Below are positions 1 through 11,588 of a DNA stretch of 64,000 nt, in pieces. The notes beneath the pieces are model-generated. The model saw nothing but the letters and a program-made list of their open reading frames with translations. It was not told where the DNA came from and did not search any database. A program made the translations under genes and the position numbers. Numbering within the stretch: position 1 is the stretch's first letter; the number at the start of each line of letters is the position of its first letter. The DNA is taken from the NCBI GenBank assembly GCA_029582165.1, contig CM055881.1, positions 20,775,594 through 20,839,593 on the forward strand, in the 5' to 3' direction. The DNA is from Portulaca oleracea. Taxonomy: Eukaryota; Streptophyta; Magnoliopsida; Caryophyllales; Portulacaceae.

Positions 1-44
1 ATTATTTTTGCTATGTGTGGATTAGCTGACACATCATAAATTTA

Positions 45-235
45 AATATTTTTGGACCAATTCATCTATTCCATGTGCTACGTAATATTGCCACCAATTC
101 AGTTATTGTCAAAATCATTTTGAGTGCATTATTGTTCAACACCCCCAAAGTACAGTGTATTATTGTCCAAGATCAAAGTTCATTGCATTTATTGTCCAAT
201 ACCCCAAAAATTCGGTATATTTGCATCCAAAATTT
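45..235 (-). mobile_element. Remnant end of a long-TIR (MULE-like) element
   Basis: The stretch from about 85 to 235 carries the repeating phrases 'gtgcattattgt', 'cagtgtattattgtccaa' and 'ttgtccaatacccc' in the same order as the right terminal inverted repeat of the element at 12288-14151. It is clearly diverged, and no partner arm or target-site duplication was found, so this is one decayed end of the same family. The boundaries are approximate. Confidence 0.5.
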
Positions 236-310
236 TTTTTTTCATTTTGTTTACAATAACCCAGGGAACAGTGATAAATGTGCAGCTTTTGAAGTCTGCT
301 AATTGAAATG

Positions 311-2182
311 TACCAACCATTTACTGATGAGATAGCAATTGCGCGGACTTTTCAATTGAAGTCAGTTACAAGAAGTAAATAATAATATTAATACTAGCAC
401 TAATTATAATCATCAAATCGGTTACAAGAAGTAAATAACCCCAAAACTCTCCTTACTCTCTGTAGTTTTGAGAAAACCAACGGACATTAGCATGTGAACA
501 GTCATATGCCCATTATGATCACTAATTAATATTACTAATGCAAATCCTATTGCTTAAATATACATACAAATCATTCAGCATTTTATAGTTTTTCCATAAT
601 TTACCTGACACACTCATAACGCACACTCATAAGGTAATAGTTTTGTATTTCACTACTATTTTTCTATGCTAAATTAGCTTCTTTTCATTTTCATTCCCAA
701 CCTAAAATATATTTTACTCAATTTTAATCTTAGTTCGGGCAACCAAGACATGCAATTGCAGCTTTAAAGCTAGACAAATTTCCAACTTCATCTTCCCCAG
801 GTAACAACTTTTTCCTCAATTTATTTTTTTTTATATACACTTCCTTAATTTGTTCAGTGCACATTTCACTACAATTGGTGTGTATAATTAAATTAATTAA
901 TTAAGTACACGTAAAGTAAGCAGTATAACATATTCCATCAAATGAAAATTTAGATTTAAAAAATACAAGAATTGAAAGATCAATTTGAAATTCTATTAAA
1001 TTAGTGGAGCTTATGAATAATATGCAAGGAAAAAAAATGTAACTCAATTTGAAGATGTGAGAAAAAATGCAATTTTAAAAAATGAATATGTAATTAAAAA
1101 AGAATTAATCATTTATCAAAATACTAACATAGACTAATTAATCCAAATTTAATCTTAAACCTAAATCAAAATTAAAACAAAAAAACAGAACTAAGTTTCC
1201 AAACATTGACGTGACATGAGCAGGAAAAATTAAAAGCGTAATTACCGGGAAAAAAGAAAAAATATGATGCTGAAGGAAGAAATTAAATATGAAAAAGAAA
1301 ATGCAGAGATTGAAATTCAGATCTAAAAATTACACATGAAATTAGAAATATACTACAAAAAGGATAATTCAACATGCAAATTTAATCGAAATTATAATCT
1401 AAATCCTAAATCAAATTAAATTAACAAAACGAAATTTGAACTCAATTATGTGACCGTTTGTCCAGTACTAACAAAAATCGAATTATCAATCAAGCCTTCA
1501 AATATGTGGACCTCAAAATATGGAACTAGAATTGTGTATCTCCATTGCAACATATACAAGATACTCTTTCCACGTAATGATGCATTCTTGCAACGATTGC
1601 ACTAAATGAACATCCACTAAAAGAAGAATAATAAGCTTATACAAAGGCCTTGTTACTTGGATAAATTATTTTCAAGTTAAGATAGTTAGGTTAGGATATT
1701 TTTTTGAGGAATTATATTTTTAGAGTGAATGTTTTTTTGGAAAATTATGTTAAATTAGAATAAAATTAAAATAAGTTAGTATAAATTAGAATAATTAGAT
1801 TTAACATGGCAAAAGAATAAGGCCAGAGTATAACTTATCCCAGCTAACCACTACATTTCCATCTTATGAATTAAATTCTTTCAATTTGGTGAGAAAAAGA
1901 AAGAGAAATGAGAATAAAGGTGATATGCATTGACAAAGCAACCAAAAAAAAGTATCAATTAAAAAAATATTGATGGTTTCTCAAATAATTTTTTATATCT
2001 TCCACGTTCAAATTAGACAATTAACAAAAAAATGTTGTAAAAGATTATATATAAAAAAAGGTGTAAAAGGTACGGTGGGTAAGAGGGGATGTCCATTTTA
2101 GGAACTACAGGTAAAACAAACAATGCAAAAAAGAAAATCGTAAAAATGATGATGATTAATTGATTATTGATTTATCCATCTA
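311..2182. other. AT-rich intergenic DNA, no feature recognised
   Basis: No long ORF, no recognisable domain and no terminal repeats with duplicated target sites were found. The sequence is AT-rich with scattered poly-A and poly-T runs. Confidence 0.5.
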
Positions 2183-2185
2183 TAA

Positions 2186-2471
2186 GGCTCCGTTCTTTTA
2201 TGCAGTGCAGTAATAGTGCGGCGCGGTGGAATTTGAAAAACTGTGGTAAAGTGTGGTGGGTTGTGGTGAGTTGTAGTGGGAGGTGGGTAGGTGAGGAAAA
2301 AGAATGTAAAAAGTAGAGGAGAAAAATGAAGAGAGAGAAAAGTAAGAAGATAACTTGACAATTAATGATTGTGGTAAAGTGTGGTGCAATGTGGTGAAGT
2401 ATAGTAGAATATTGAATAGTGCGATGTGGTGCGGTACCGCACTGCGCGGTACCACATAAAAGAACGGGGCC
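2186..2471. mobile_element. Tourist-like (PIF/Harbinger) MITE, TSD TAA
   Basis: The element opens with GGCTCCGTTCTTTTATG and closes with CATAAAAGAACGGGGCC, an imperfect terminal inverted repeat. TAA is present on both sides (2183-2185 and 2472-2474), the 3-bp target duplication expected of PIF/Harbinger MITEs. The interior is dominated by degenerate GTGGTRNGGT motifs and encodes no protein. Related ends occur at 10522-10678 and 53461-53763. Confidence 0.8.
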
Positions 2472-2649
2472 TAAAATATGGCATTAAACAAGAGAAAAGT
2501 ACTTTTAAAGATTTACAACAATTTTTGACATTTATGTCAAACAAAATTTAAACAATTCTAATAAAAGAAAAAAAAAAGAGTAAGTACCATGGGTGAGTAG
2601 CCACCAATAAATACAAAAGAAAGACTTCCAAAAAAATAGAAAAAAAAGA

Positions 2650-2686
2650 GAAAATTACCTGTGCATCGCATGTGTACAAAAACTAG
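2650..2686 (+). mobile_element. Helitron-type 3' terminus
   Basis: A hairpin-like 'cctgtgcatcgcatgtgt' is followed ten bases later by CTAG (2683-2686) and then T. This is the layout of plant Helitron 3' ends: a short GC-rich stem-loop, a spacer, then CTRR inserted before T. The stem has decayed by C-to-T changes. No matching 5' TC end was assigned. Confidence 0.45.
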
Positions 2687-2689
2687 TTT

Positions 2690-3327
2690 TAATCTATTAT
2701 ATAGAATTTATTGATTTTTCTCCAAGTGAGATTCCTTAGTTTGCTTGCAAATGAATAGTATGATGATAAAAATTAATTTTTTGATAACTTTTGATAATTA
2801 ATAGAAGTAAATTTCCGTTAGAAGTAGAAAAATGTCATACGTTTTATGAAAAATATTAAATATTGTTAAAATGAGGAAAAATGTACTTGCAAAACAAGAA
2901 AAAAGAATAATGATAGATTAGTGGTTTTAGTATTTTGGGGTAATGTTTTTTCTGTAAAATGGAACATTAAACCGAACAGAAGCGAGGAGAAAGTGGGGAC
3001 TTTGAGGTGGTCACCATGGCGGAGAAGGAGAGTTGATGGTATGGTGAATGACTGGTGTTGACGATTGTATGGCGGTGTTCGAATGTTGCAGGATGTTGCC
3101 GGTGGTTGTGATTTCAGTTGTTTTGATTTTTGGTTGGCGTTTGATGTTTGAGGTGTTTCAACTATTTGGGGTGTAAATGTGATGGAGAAAGGGCACCGCC
3201 TGTAGTGTGGTGTTGGATTAGCTAGTATGGGCGCTTGCATGTGGGTGGTCTAGTGGTAATGGGTGTCAATAATTGTGGTGGGTCTAGTGTCTCCAATCGA
3301 TGGTTAGGGAGTCGATGTTTTTCGATG
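2690..3327. other. Intergenic stretch with a GC-richer patch
   Basis: The patch at about 2990-3320 is less AT-rich and contains open frames on the minus strand, but their composition is low-complexity and no domain was recognised. It directly abuts the first copy of the higher-order repeat that starts at 3328. Confidence 0.35.
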
Positions 3328-5133
3328 TTTACTATTTGACGTGGCAACAATGGCCGGGAAGGAGTGACATTGATGTTGTGGTGGTAAATCGGTGGGGCCA
3401 TTGCGTGTAGGCATGATCGGATCAACAACGATCCAGGATTCGGATTCAATGGTGTCAAGACTAATTTATTTTTTAAAAAAATTGAGGAGCATAACCTTTT
3501 TTAAAAAAATGGAAATAATGTCAAAATATCAACATTAACCCTAAAAATTATATTGAATAATTAATACATACCTACACTTCCAATCAACGAGCATGAGAAC
3601 CTCCACAATTTTCACATAAATAATACATAATTCAATTTATAAGTGTACAAACGATAATTTGACAAGAATAATGTATTTTTTTTAAAAAAATTTAGGAGCA
3701 TAACATTTTTTTAAAGAAAATGAAAATAATGTCAAAATATCAACATTAACCCTAAAAATTATATTGAATAATTAATACATACGTACACTGCTAATCAACG
3801 AGCATGACAACTTCCACAATTTTCACATAAATAATACATAATTCAATTTATAAGTGTACAAACGATAGTTTGTCAAGAATAATGTATTTTTTAAAAAAGA
3901 AATTGAGGAGAATAACTTTTTTTTTTAAAAAAACGAAAATAACGTCAAAATATAACCATTAACCCTAAAAATTATATAGAATAATTAGTACATACCAACA
4001 CTTCCAATCAACGAGCATGACAACTTCCACAATTTTCACACAAATAATACATAATTTAATTTATAAGTGTACAAACGATAGTTTGACAAATTTGCTCATT
4101 CACACAATAGTAGTTAACAATCCCTAAGTTAATCACGTTGACTTAATCACATAAATATAATTCATAAATTACAACAAAGTATGAGAATAAATTAAGTAAA
4201 GAGGAAAGAGTAATTGGAAAAAGAATGATTTACTATTTGACATGGCAACAATGGCTAGGAAGGAGTGACATTGATGTTGTAGTGGTAAATCGGTGGGGGC
4301 ATTGCGTGTAGGCATGATCGGATCAACAGCGATCCAGGATTCGGATTTAATGGTGTCAAGAATAATGTATTTTTTAAAAAAATTGAGGAGCATAACCTTT
4401 TTAAAAAAATGAAAATAATGTCAAAATATCAACATTAGCCCTAAAAATTATATTGAATAATTAATACATACCTACACTTCCAATCAATGAGCATGAGAAC
4501 CTCCATAATTTTCACATAAATAATACATAATTCAATTTATAAGTGTACAAATGATAATTTGACAAGAATAATATATATTTTTTTAAAAAAAATTGAGGAG
4601 CATAACATTTTTTTAAAAAAAATGAAAATAATGTCAAAATATCAACATTAACCCTAAAAATTATATTGAGTAATTAATACATACGTACACTTCTAATCAA
4701 CGAGCATGTCAACTTCCACAATTTTCACATAAATAATACATAATTCAATTTATAATTGTACAAACGATAGTTTGTCAAGAATAATGTATTTTTAAAAAAA
4801 GAAATTGAGGAGCATAACATTTTTTTTAAAAAAACGAAAATAACGTCAAAATATCAACATTAATTAACCCTAAAAATTATATTGAATAATTAGTACATAC
4901 CAACCCTTCCAATCAATGAGCATGAAAACCTCCACAATTTTCACACAAATAATACATAATTTAATTTATAAGTGTACAAACGATAGTTTGACAAATTTGC
5001 TCATTCATACAATAGCAGTTAACAATCCCTAAGTTTATCACGTTGACTTAATCACATCAATCTAATTCATAAATTACAACAAAATATGAGAATAAATTAA
5101 GTAAAGAGGAAAGAGTAATTGGAAAAAAAATGA
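3328..5133. repeat. Two-level tandem repeat (about 900-bp unit x2, each with three about 210-bp monomers)
   Basis: A unit of about 901-905 bp beginning 'tttactatttgac' occurs at 3328-4228 and again directly adjacent at 4229-5133. Each unit has a unique leader (carrying 'gatcggatcaaca' and 'gatccaggattcgga'), then three monomers of about 205-215 bp. The monomers start near 3454, 3661 and 3872 in copy 1 and near 4355, 4561 and 4774 in copy 2. A tail follows, carrying 'aagtaaagaggaaagagtaa'. Monomers in equivalent positions resemble each other more than their neighbours, which suggests the three-monomer array formed first and the whole unit then duplicated. No coding is seen. Confidence 0.85.
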
Positions 5134-5411
5134 TTTACATAAATTACAATTCAATGATAAAATTGAGCTTAAAGAGATTGAAAGTCTGCAAAATGATACA
5201 AGAAGATTCAAACCCACAACTACAAGCTCCTAGACATATTTGATTCTCACTTAAGAAAACTACCAACAAGTTACTCATGTTTTTATGATTCTTAGTGGTG
5301 TCAAGTGATATATAACCAAACTACTTTTTCCTTTTTTTTAAAAACAAATTTTGTTTTAAAAAATAAAAACTGCAGTGGTGTTAATTAACACCACACCAAC
5401 CAATTGAAAAG
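5134..5411. other. Short AT-rich spacer
   Basis: Nothing recognised between the tandem array and the FRS-type pseudogene. Confidence 0.4.
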
Positions 5412-6447
5412 TGACATTAGAGATAGTGACAGTCAACAAAAGGACAAATGATATGAAACCGGTGCCTCACATTTGGGAAGATGGTTTTAATTGCGTTGCC
5501 AATACTTTGGCATTGATCATTAATGATGGCCTCTGGAGAGCACTCATCCATGGCATCCATCCAAGTACAAAATAGTCATTCAAATGTTTGCACTTCCTCA
5601 TTACATTTAAAAGCACATCCCAACAGTATAGATTGGCCATGATGGTTCACCCCCACAAATAATGCAAACGGCATTTTATATTTGTTCAACAAATATGTGG
5701 TACCGAATGTCACAACATCGTTAAAATCTTTGTACGCAGCTCTACTCCTACAATCTACCCAAAATACATTTCATAGTCGATTTTCTTCGTCTACATCAAT
5801 TTTGTAGTAAAAGTTTGGACTCACATCTTTCATCCTTAAAAAAAGTTTATGCAAAGCATTTGCATCCCCTTCTTACAATTTTAGCCTCCTAAGGCTATCG
5901 AGATGGTTCCTACAGTCTCTCGAAAAGCATGCCATGTTCTCTATTCCACCTGCTTCAGTCGCCAACACTCTTACACTTTTACTAGTTTTCACCCAGACAA
6001 CATCAAGGGTCTCCAATCTTAAATCACATTAGGATCTAACGTCCTATGTTGGCTTATAAATCTACTTGTCTCCGAATCCATTGGAACAACTATCATTGGA
6101 CATTGCGTTCTAGTGGTTGGTCGTTTCCTTTCCCCCTTTTTATCATTCAGCTTCCTTGTACTCGCACGGTTACAAGCAAATATCTGATGCACCAACGTTC
6201 CATCAGTTTTATTATTAACATTGTGGTACTTGACGATTCCAAAACCAGTTAAACGACCATATTTTTTCAGATACTTATGAGCACGCTTCAATGTAGAAAA
6301 TGACATGCCCTTTTCAAGAGGAAAGCCTTCATCATCTTCTTCATCACTATTGAATTCTAGATCATCATTCCCCAAGTTTGCATCTACTACATCATTTGTC
6401 TCACCTAAATCTTCATATTCTGATTCGTATGGATCCATTATCTGCAA
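5412..6447 (-). pseudogene. FAR1/FRS-family (MULE transposase-derived) pseudogene
   Basis: Read on the minus strand from 6447, this encodes an acidic leader, then a FAR1-type DNA-binding domain (residues about 40-115 of the first open segment, with GMSFSTLKRAHKYLKKYG, an ACNR cysteine and a TRTQCPM cysteine). After a frameshift near 6020 it continues with the MULE transposase domain: NFYYKIDVDEE, FWVDCRSRAAY, then VVTFGTTYLLNKYKMPFALF and NHHGQSILLGC, and finally IINDQCQSIGNAI. At least three in-frame stops interrupt the transposase part; one sits where the family usually has tryptophan before LF. The aspartate normally found in the 'FDTTY' position is glycine here. Similarity stops after RHRFHIIC, so the rest of the transposase, including the third acidic residue, and any SWIM zinc finger are missing. 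It could be a dead FRS gene or the gene of a decayed MULE; no flanking TIRs were identified. Confidence 0.85.
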
Positions 6448-6832
6448 GATAAATTCATTGATATCAATGCCAAATTAACTTATATCCCAACTAAAATGTG
6501 AGTTACTGCCAAATAGGGACCAAATGTTACAGAATTAATTCAATTCAAGGACAACAAACAATTTTAGGAATTTGTTTTGAAGTGAAATGGTGGTTTGATT
6601 TGATTAAAATGGAACAGAAGCACAAAATGGGGCGGAATTTGACGGTTGATGCTGTTGATTTTTTTTGTATGTAGAAGCTTGGAGTTTGTCACGTTCTGTC
6701 AATCACGTAGCGTAGTTGATCATTTGACTTTCTCCCAATTGGAAAACACAACTAATGCTTATGACAATCTCTCCCATCCCCATTTTCCATGCATTCTATT
6801 TTTTTATATTTACTTTTTCTAAATACACTTAA
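6448..6832. other. AT-rich DNA upstream of the FRS pseudogene
   Basis: No convincing promoter, TIR or ORF was found. Confidence 0.35.
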
Positions 6833-7078
6833 TCTATATATTATAATAGAAATCATTGTGGATCCCACGAAATAGAGCCACATGAGTGACTGTATGGGAA
6901 TTGGTCAATCACCACGTAGAAAATTATAATTTTTTTCTATTTTCAATTTTTTTTAATTTTCAATCCGAATTTTATTTTAAAATTAAAAAAATCATAAAGT
7001 ATCACTTATCCTTGCCTCCTTTAGACTCTAAATTAAATTATTTTGGTGAAAATAACAATAATTATTTTGGTGTTGCCT

Positions 7079-7100
<22 letters not shown>
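6833..7100 (+). mobile_element. Helitron-like 5' end fragment
   Basis: It starts A|TCTATATATTATAATAGAA followed by a GTGG..CCCACGAAATAGAGCC block. TC after A is the usual Helitron 5' context. The same roughly 270 bases recur in inverted orientation at 38281-38644, including the 'gaccaatca / ccacgtagaaaattataa' and 'aattattttggtgttgcctat' phrases, which shows a dispersed family. No 3' end was found before the CACTA element begins. Confidence 0.4.
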
Positions 7101-7117
<17 letters not shown>

Positions 7118-7263
7118 TCTATATAATATTAATAGTAAAATTTGTGGGTCCCATAGAAGGGAGAAAGGGGATTGATTGTAGAGATTCTAACCAATCAAAA
7201 AACAGATAAATACTAAATTAAATTATTTTGGTGCAAATATTTGTAATTATTTTGGTGTTATCT

Positions 7264-7301
<38 letters not shown>

Positions 7302-7690
7302 CTATATAATATTAATAGTAAGGTTTTGGGTTCCGTAGAGTGGAGAAAGGAGATTGATTGTAGATATTTTAACCAATCAGAATACAGATAAATACTAAAT
7401 TAAATTATTTTGGTGCAAATATTTGTAATTATTTTGGTGTAATCTTTAATAAATTATGTTGTTGCAAATATCCGTATTTATTTTGGTGTTATCCATAATA
7501 ATAATAATAATGATGATAATAATAATAATAGTAATGGTAATGAAAATAATACTTATATATATATATATAGATTATTAATAGTATAGTTTTTTGGTTTCAC
7601 AAAATGGAGAAAGGATATTAATTGTAAGAAATCCGACCAAGTAGAAAATAGATAAATACTAAAATAAATTATTTTAGTACAAATATTAGT
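7021..7690. repeat. Tandem repeats of about 180 bp containing TAA microsatellites
   Basis: Three to four diverged copies share 'taaattaaattattttggtg', a TAA run, 'atctatataatattaatagta', a 'gggtcccatag'-like block and 'gattgattgtagatatt'. TAA runs sit in the same position of each unit, so the microsatellites were duplicated with the unit and then varied in length. Confidence 0.65.
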
Positions 7691-8379
7691 AATAATTTTC
7701 ATTTGAATAACTTATTATCACTACAAGGATCGGGTCCAGTAGCTACACCAAATTACCTACACCTTCAAATGTAGAAGCAATTTGAAGTTTAGCTACATTT
7801 AAAAGGTGTATTAATTGTTTGATTCACCTTAAAGGTGTAGCTATTTCTAAAAGGTAGTTTTGTTTTGATTTGCTACATTTGGACGCCATATGAATGGTTA
7901 ATTTGGATTTTGTTTTTTTTTTTTCATTTTGGCACACAAGTTGTTTCTATTGTGTGGGAAAATAAATAGTTTTAGGTTTTTGTTGAATTTATCCAATTTG
8001 GAGCCAATGAAAAAAGAAGAATAAATTGGTTAAAATTTTCATGTCATTATATTCCATTTTACATTTTTTTGGAACCTATTAGATGGACCAACCTTCGAGT
8101 TTTTGTAATGTACGTTTGACTAAAGTTTTATCTATAAATTAAGAATGAATCCATTAAATTCTTGCATACGTTATAATCTATGTTTTTATTCTCTAATATA
8201 TGTAAGTAATATATATATATATATATATTAAAAATACTGATTTATGGGAAAGAAATAATGTCAGGTTCAATTATTTGTTAGCAACAATCCGTGAAACTAG
8301 AATTTGATCAATCTGAATTATTTAATTCGGGTTAGGACATCATTATTTAATAATGTCAGGTTCAAGAACTTGATCCTCT

Positions 8380-8700
8380 TCAACTACAATTCGTTTGCAA
8401 ATTTCATCCTCTGTTTCTCCATTTCCATCGTCTGCTGCAACTAGGCACTCTCTACCGCCTTGTACGCCTCGCTGAACTCCAACACCGTCGACATCAACTC
8501 CGTCCCCCAACTCCCCCGGCCCACACCCTCATCGCTTCCTCTCTCTTTGCCCGCTTCCTCTCTAGTGCCAGCGACAAGGTGGCGGCAGAGTCCTCCAACC
8601 ACCCTCCCTCTTCCTCCGCTGGTGCCGCCCTCCTAAGACGTCGTGACTCTTGTTTGGGCAAGCAGGGGGAGGGAGGTGGTTGTTGGTCTAATTGTAAATT
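8380..8700 (+). other. GC-rich gene-like segment inside the CACTA element
   Basis: This stretch is far more GC-rich than its surroundings, and the plus strand is open over long parts of it in one frame (rich in Ser, Ala, Leu, Arg). The abrupt composition change inside a CACTA element suggests a captured piece of host gene, but I could not recognise a family, and low-complexity coding is a possible alternative. Confidence 0.35.
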
Positions 8701-9689
8701 GGAAACATTCAATTAAATTACATTTTGATTTCCTTGCTGTTTGGTCAATTTTTGTCTAGAAGACAATTATGAATTCTCATTCAAAAAGTTGCAAAAGAGT
8801 ATTGAACAATGTTTTTGCAAGTATAGATGTATTTCAACCCTAATATACTAATATGTATTGTTGTCTTGAAATTAGATATTGTGTCAGGGTAATACCAATC
8901 CGGCAATCCCAACCTCTACACTGTGCCCCCCAAACTCCCACCACACAGTCCACCTTCGCTAGAAATCATTATATTTTTCACTGTAATTTTCCCACTGGAC
9001 AAGAACAATGACAAATTTTCTACTATGTTATCACTACTTTTTAATATTTCCTTCAAATTTTCAACTATTAGAATTGTGTAGGGAATTTTCCCACTAATTT
9101 GCCACTAAAAAATTGTTCAAACTTATTTTTTTGTTTAGTTCGCTATTGATAAAAAAATTAAGCGCTTTCACTCTTCCCCTAAAAAAAAAAAAATTACCCT
9201 CACCGAAACTAATTTAGTTTCTCTCTAATTATATTTCTCTCTAATTATATTTTTTCGAAATCTAAACTGATATTTATTCCCACCAATAATAATTTCACTT
9301 CCCTCCAACCCTATTTTTCCAAAATTTAAACTAAAATTCACTCCCACCAATAAAAATTCAACTTCCCTCCAAACCTTAATTATCCAAAATTTAAACTAAA
9401 GTTAAAAAAACATTGTTTTCATTCTCAAATCTCAACTGCTCCCTCCATCGTTTCTGTACGAACCCTAATTCAACAACACCCATCTCCCTCGTTGCTCCCC
9501 TCCCTCCCGGCCTCCTCCTTCCCTTCCATCAGCACTATTCTGCCAGCCACAGATCGAGAGAGAGAAAGAGAGAGAGAGAGGTGATTGACAGAATCAACGA
9601 CGAGATCTGAACAGGTTTTTTTCCCCTCATGGCTGGATTTTCGAATGGAATTGAACTCAGACTGCTTGGAGAATGCAAATTCGACAGGA

Positions 9690-9985
9690 AAAGGGTCAGT
9701 TTTGAGTGACAGAGAGAGATCGGGGTTTCGAAGATCTTGTTACCATTTTCTTCTATTTTTGTTAGTGGTTTTTGGTTGAAGGTTGGGAATAGAAGCGGAG
9801 ATTTGTTGAGGCTGGAATTTCTAATTTTCCAGATTGCTCGCGACGCCAATTCGATGTGAAAAGGTCATTTTTGAGTGATAGAGATGAAACCGGGGTTTTG
9901 TTACTGTTTTCTTCTGTTTTGGTTGGAGATTTTTGGTTGAAGATTGGGAACAGAACCAGAGCTTTGTTGAATATTGAATGCACGT
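9690..9985 (+). repeat. Two-copy tandem duplication inside the CACTA element
   Basis: A block beginning 'ttttgagtga' and containing 'tttttggttgaaggttggga' occurs near 9695-9800 and again near 9865-9975 with substitutions. The block just upstream resembles a 5' leader (a GA-rich tract at 9555-9581 and a splice-like 'gaacag|gtttttt'). Confidence 0.55.
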
Positions 9986-10237
9986 TGAATACATGTTCAT
10001 CCCCAAACGCTTTAGCCTGACCCAGAGAAATTGTCAAATTAACCCAGGCAAACAGGTAAATTATATGTTAATTGATAGTGTTTGTCATGTTTTGTTGATT
10101 ATTTATCGTTATTTCTTATTCATTAATCAGTAATTAGTTGCTCTCTTTCAACAACAAAAAGATGAGATGATATATATGTACAGTTGCAATATTTATCAGC
10201 ACACAAAATTATGCCTATCAATTTATGCGAATTCCAG

Positions 10238-11259
10238 GAAAAGGTGAAGAGAAAAGCAAATGCAAATGATGTTGTAAACAATGCTAGGGAGAAAGCTGAT
10301 AATCGAAAAACGTCAGTTGCAGGTACTAAATTAAACCCCTTTTCTTGCAATTCATGCTGTAATTCCTTTGTCTTGAGTTTGGGAAAAGTGGGATTGCATG
10401 GATTAGGCTCAACGATTGGAGTTTAGTTTCCAATTTCATTGGTTATCCATATACTGCTCCTTATTCTTGTGATAAATTTGACCCACTTCGCTTTAGTTTG
10501 AATCGGAATCAAGCACATTTAGGCCCCGTTTTTTTGTGCATTGTGTTTGCGTTGCGTTAAGTTGCGTTAAGTTGCGGTGGATATAGTTAAAAAGTAATGG
10601 TAATTTGCGTTATGTTGCGGTAGAGTTGCGGTAAGTTGCGTTGCGTTTGGGTGCGTTAACACATTAAAGAACGGGACCTTAATTCAATACTTTGAATATT
10701 TTCTTGGCTGGGTTCTTTTATCATGTCTATTTTACCTTATTCCAATTTATGGGGTTGAATTATGGTCATTTCCTAAATTTGTCGATTCAAGTTTCTTGTG
10801 TCTTTCTTTCTTGGAGTATTTGTTTACACTTAATTGCTAGCTTGATGTGTTGGCTGAATTTTGAAAAATGAGTTGGATGCTTAATTTCGATTGTCATTCC
10901 TCTTGGTCTTAAAACAAGACTAGTATTTTATTTGACTATTTCCAAGTCAAATTGGCAAAATGTATGATATAATTAATACGTTGGGTTGTGATTTTGTGGA
11001 TTTGTTTACAGACTAAAGCTCATTTGCAGAATGAGTTTCAATTAGGTATAGCAGACACTGAAAAAGTTGGTTCTTCAGGTAAATATGCAATTGGTTTATG
11101 TTATTTTTTTTTATCAGAGAAATTTTCTTATGTTTAGATTATCAATATTTGACATGTCTACCTTTTTCCTTTTCAGCTGCTTCATTAATCAATCAGGCAA
11201 TGACAATCGAAATAGAGTCTTTCCAAGTGAACACAATGATCGAGCAAGCTAAAGGATAA
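10238..11259 (+). pseudogene. Spliced gene remnant in the CACTA element (three 3' exons)
   Basis: Three exon-like blocks with consensus AG/GT borders are visible: 10238-10322 (starts GAAAAGGTGAAG, ends TTGCAG|GTACT), 11012-11078 (starts ACTAAAGCTC, ends TCTTCAG|GTAAA) and 11177-11259 (starts CTGCTTCATT, ends at TAA). Blocks two and three join in frame to give a short C-terminus ending IEQAKG. Block one ends in a different phase and would meet a stop if joined directly to block two, so either an exon between them is missed or the gene is broken. The product is lysine-, asparagine- and glutamine-rich and was not recognised. It may be the 3' end of the element's own gene or a captured host gene. 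Confidence 0.45.
10522..10678. mobile_element. Tourist-like MITE nested in the CACTA element, TSD TTA
   Basis: The ends are GGCCCCGTTTTTTTG and the reverse complement of AAAGAACGGGACC. TTA flanks both sides (10519-10521 and 10679-10681). The interior is built from GTTGCGTTAAGTTGCGGT-type repeats. It lies between two of the exon-like blocks, so in intron position. Confidence 0.8.
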
Positions 11260-11529
11260 CGTACAATGTGTGTTGAGCTAGCTCAGAAAAAAGAATAGAC
11301 AATATTGTATTTCTCATAGGGTTCCTACTAGTCAAAGTGTTCGACTTACATTTCAGTGAGCAAACAAGGTTTTTTTTTTGTTTTTAAATATTTTGTGAAC
11401 TATATGTAATTTAATGATGTACCCTTTCCCTTGTCAATATATTGAATATAAAAAAAAAATTATTTGCTTAATTACGATGAATTTGTTTCCATATATTTCT
11501 ATTCATGCGTGTGTGTATATGACGACGAC

Positions 11530-11586
<57 letters not shown>
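11530..11586. repeat. (AAT)n microsatellite
   Basis: An uninterrupted AAT repeat of about 19 units inside the right part of the CACTA element. Confidence 0.95.

Positions 11587-11588
<2 letters not shown>

Noticed and set aside
3454..4990. Regularly repeated units, considered as a CRISPR-like array
   Set aside because: The units are about 210-bp tandem monomers without short repeats separated by unique spacers, in plant nuclear DNA.
6886..7209. 107-codon frame rich in Asn and Phe
   Set aside because: It is a translation of AT-rich repeat DNA with TAA/AAT microsatellites.
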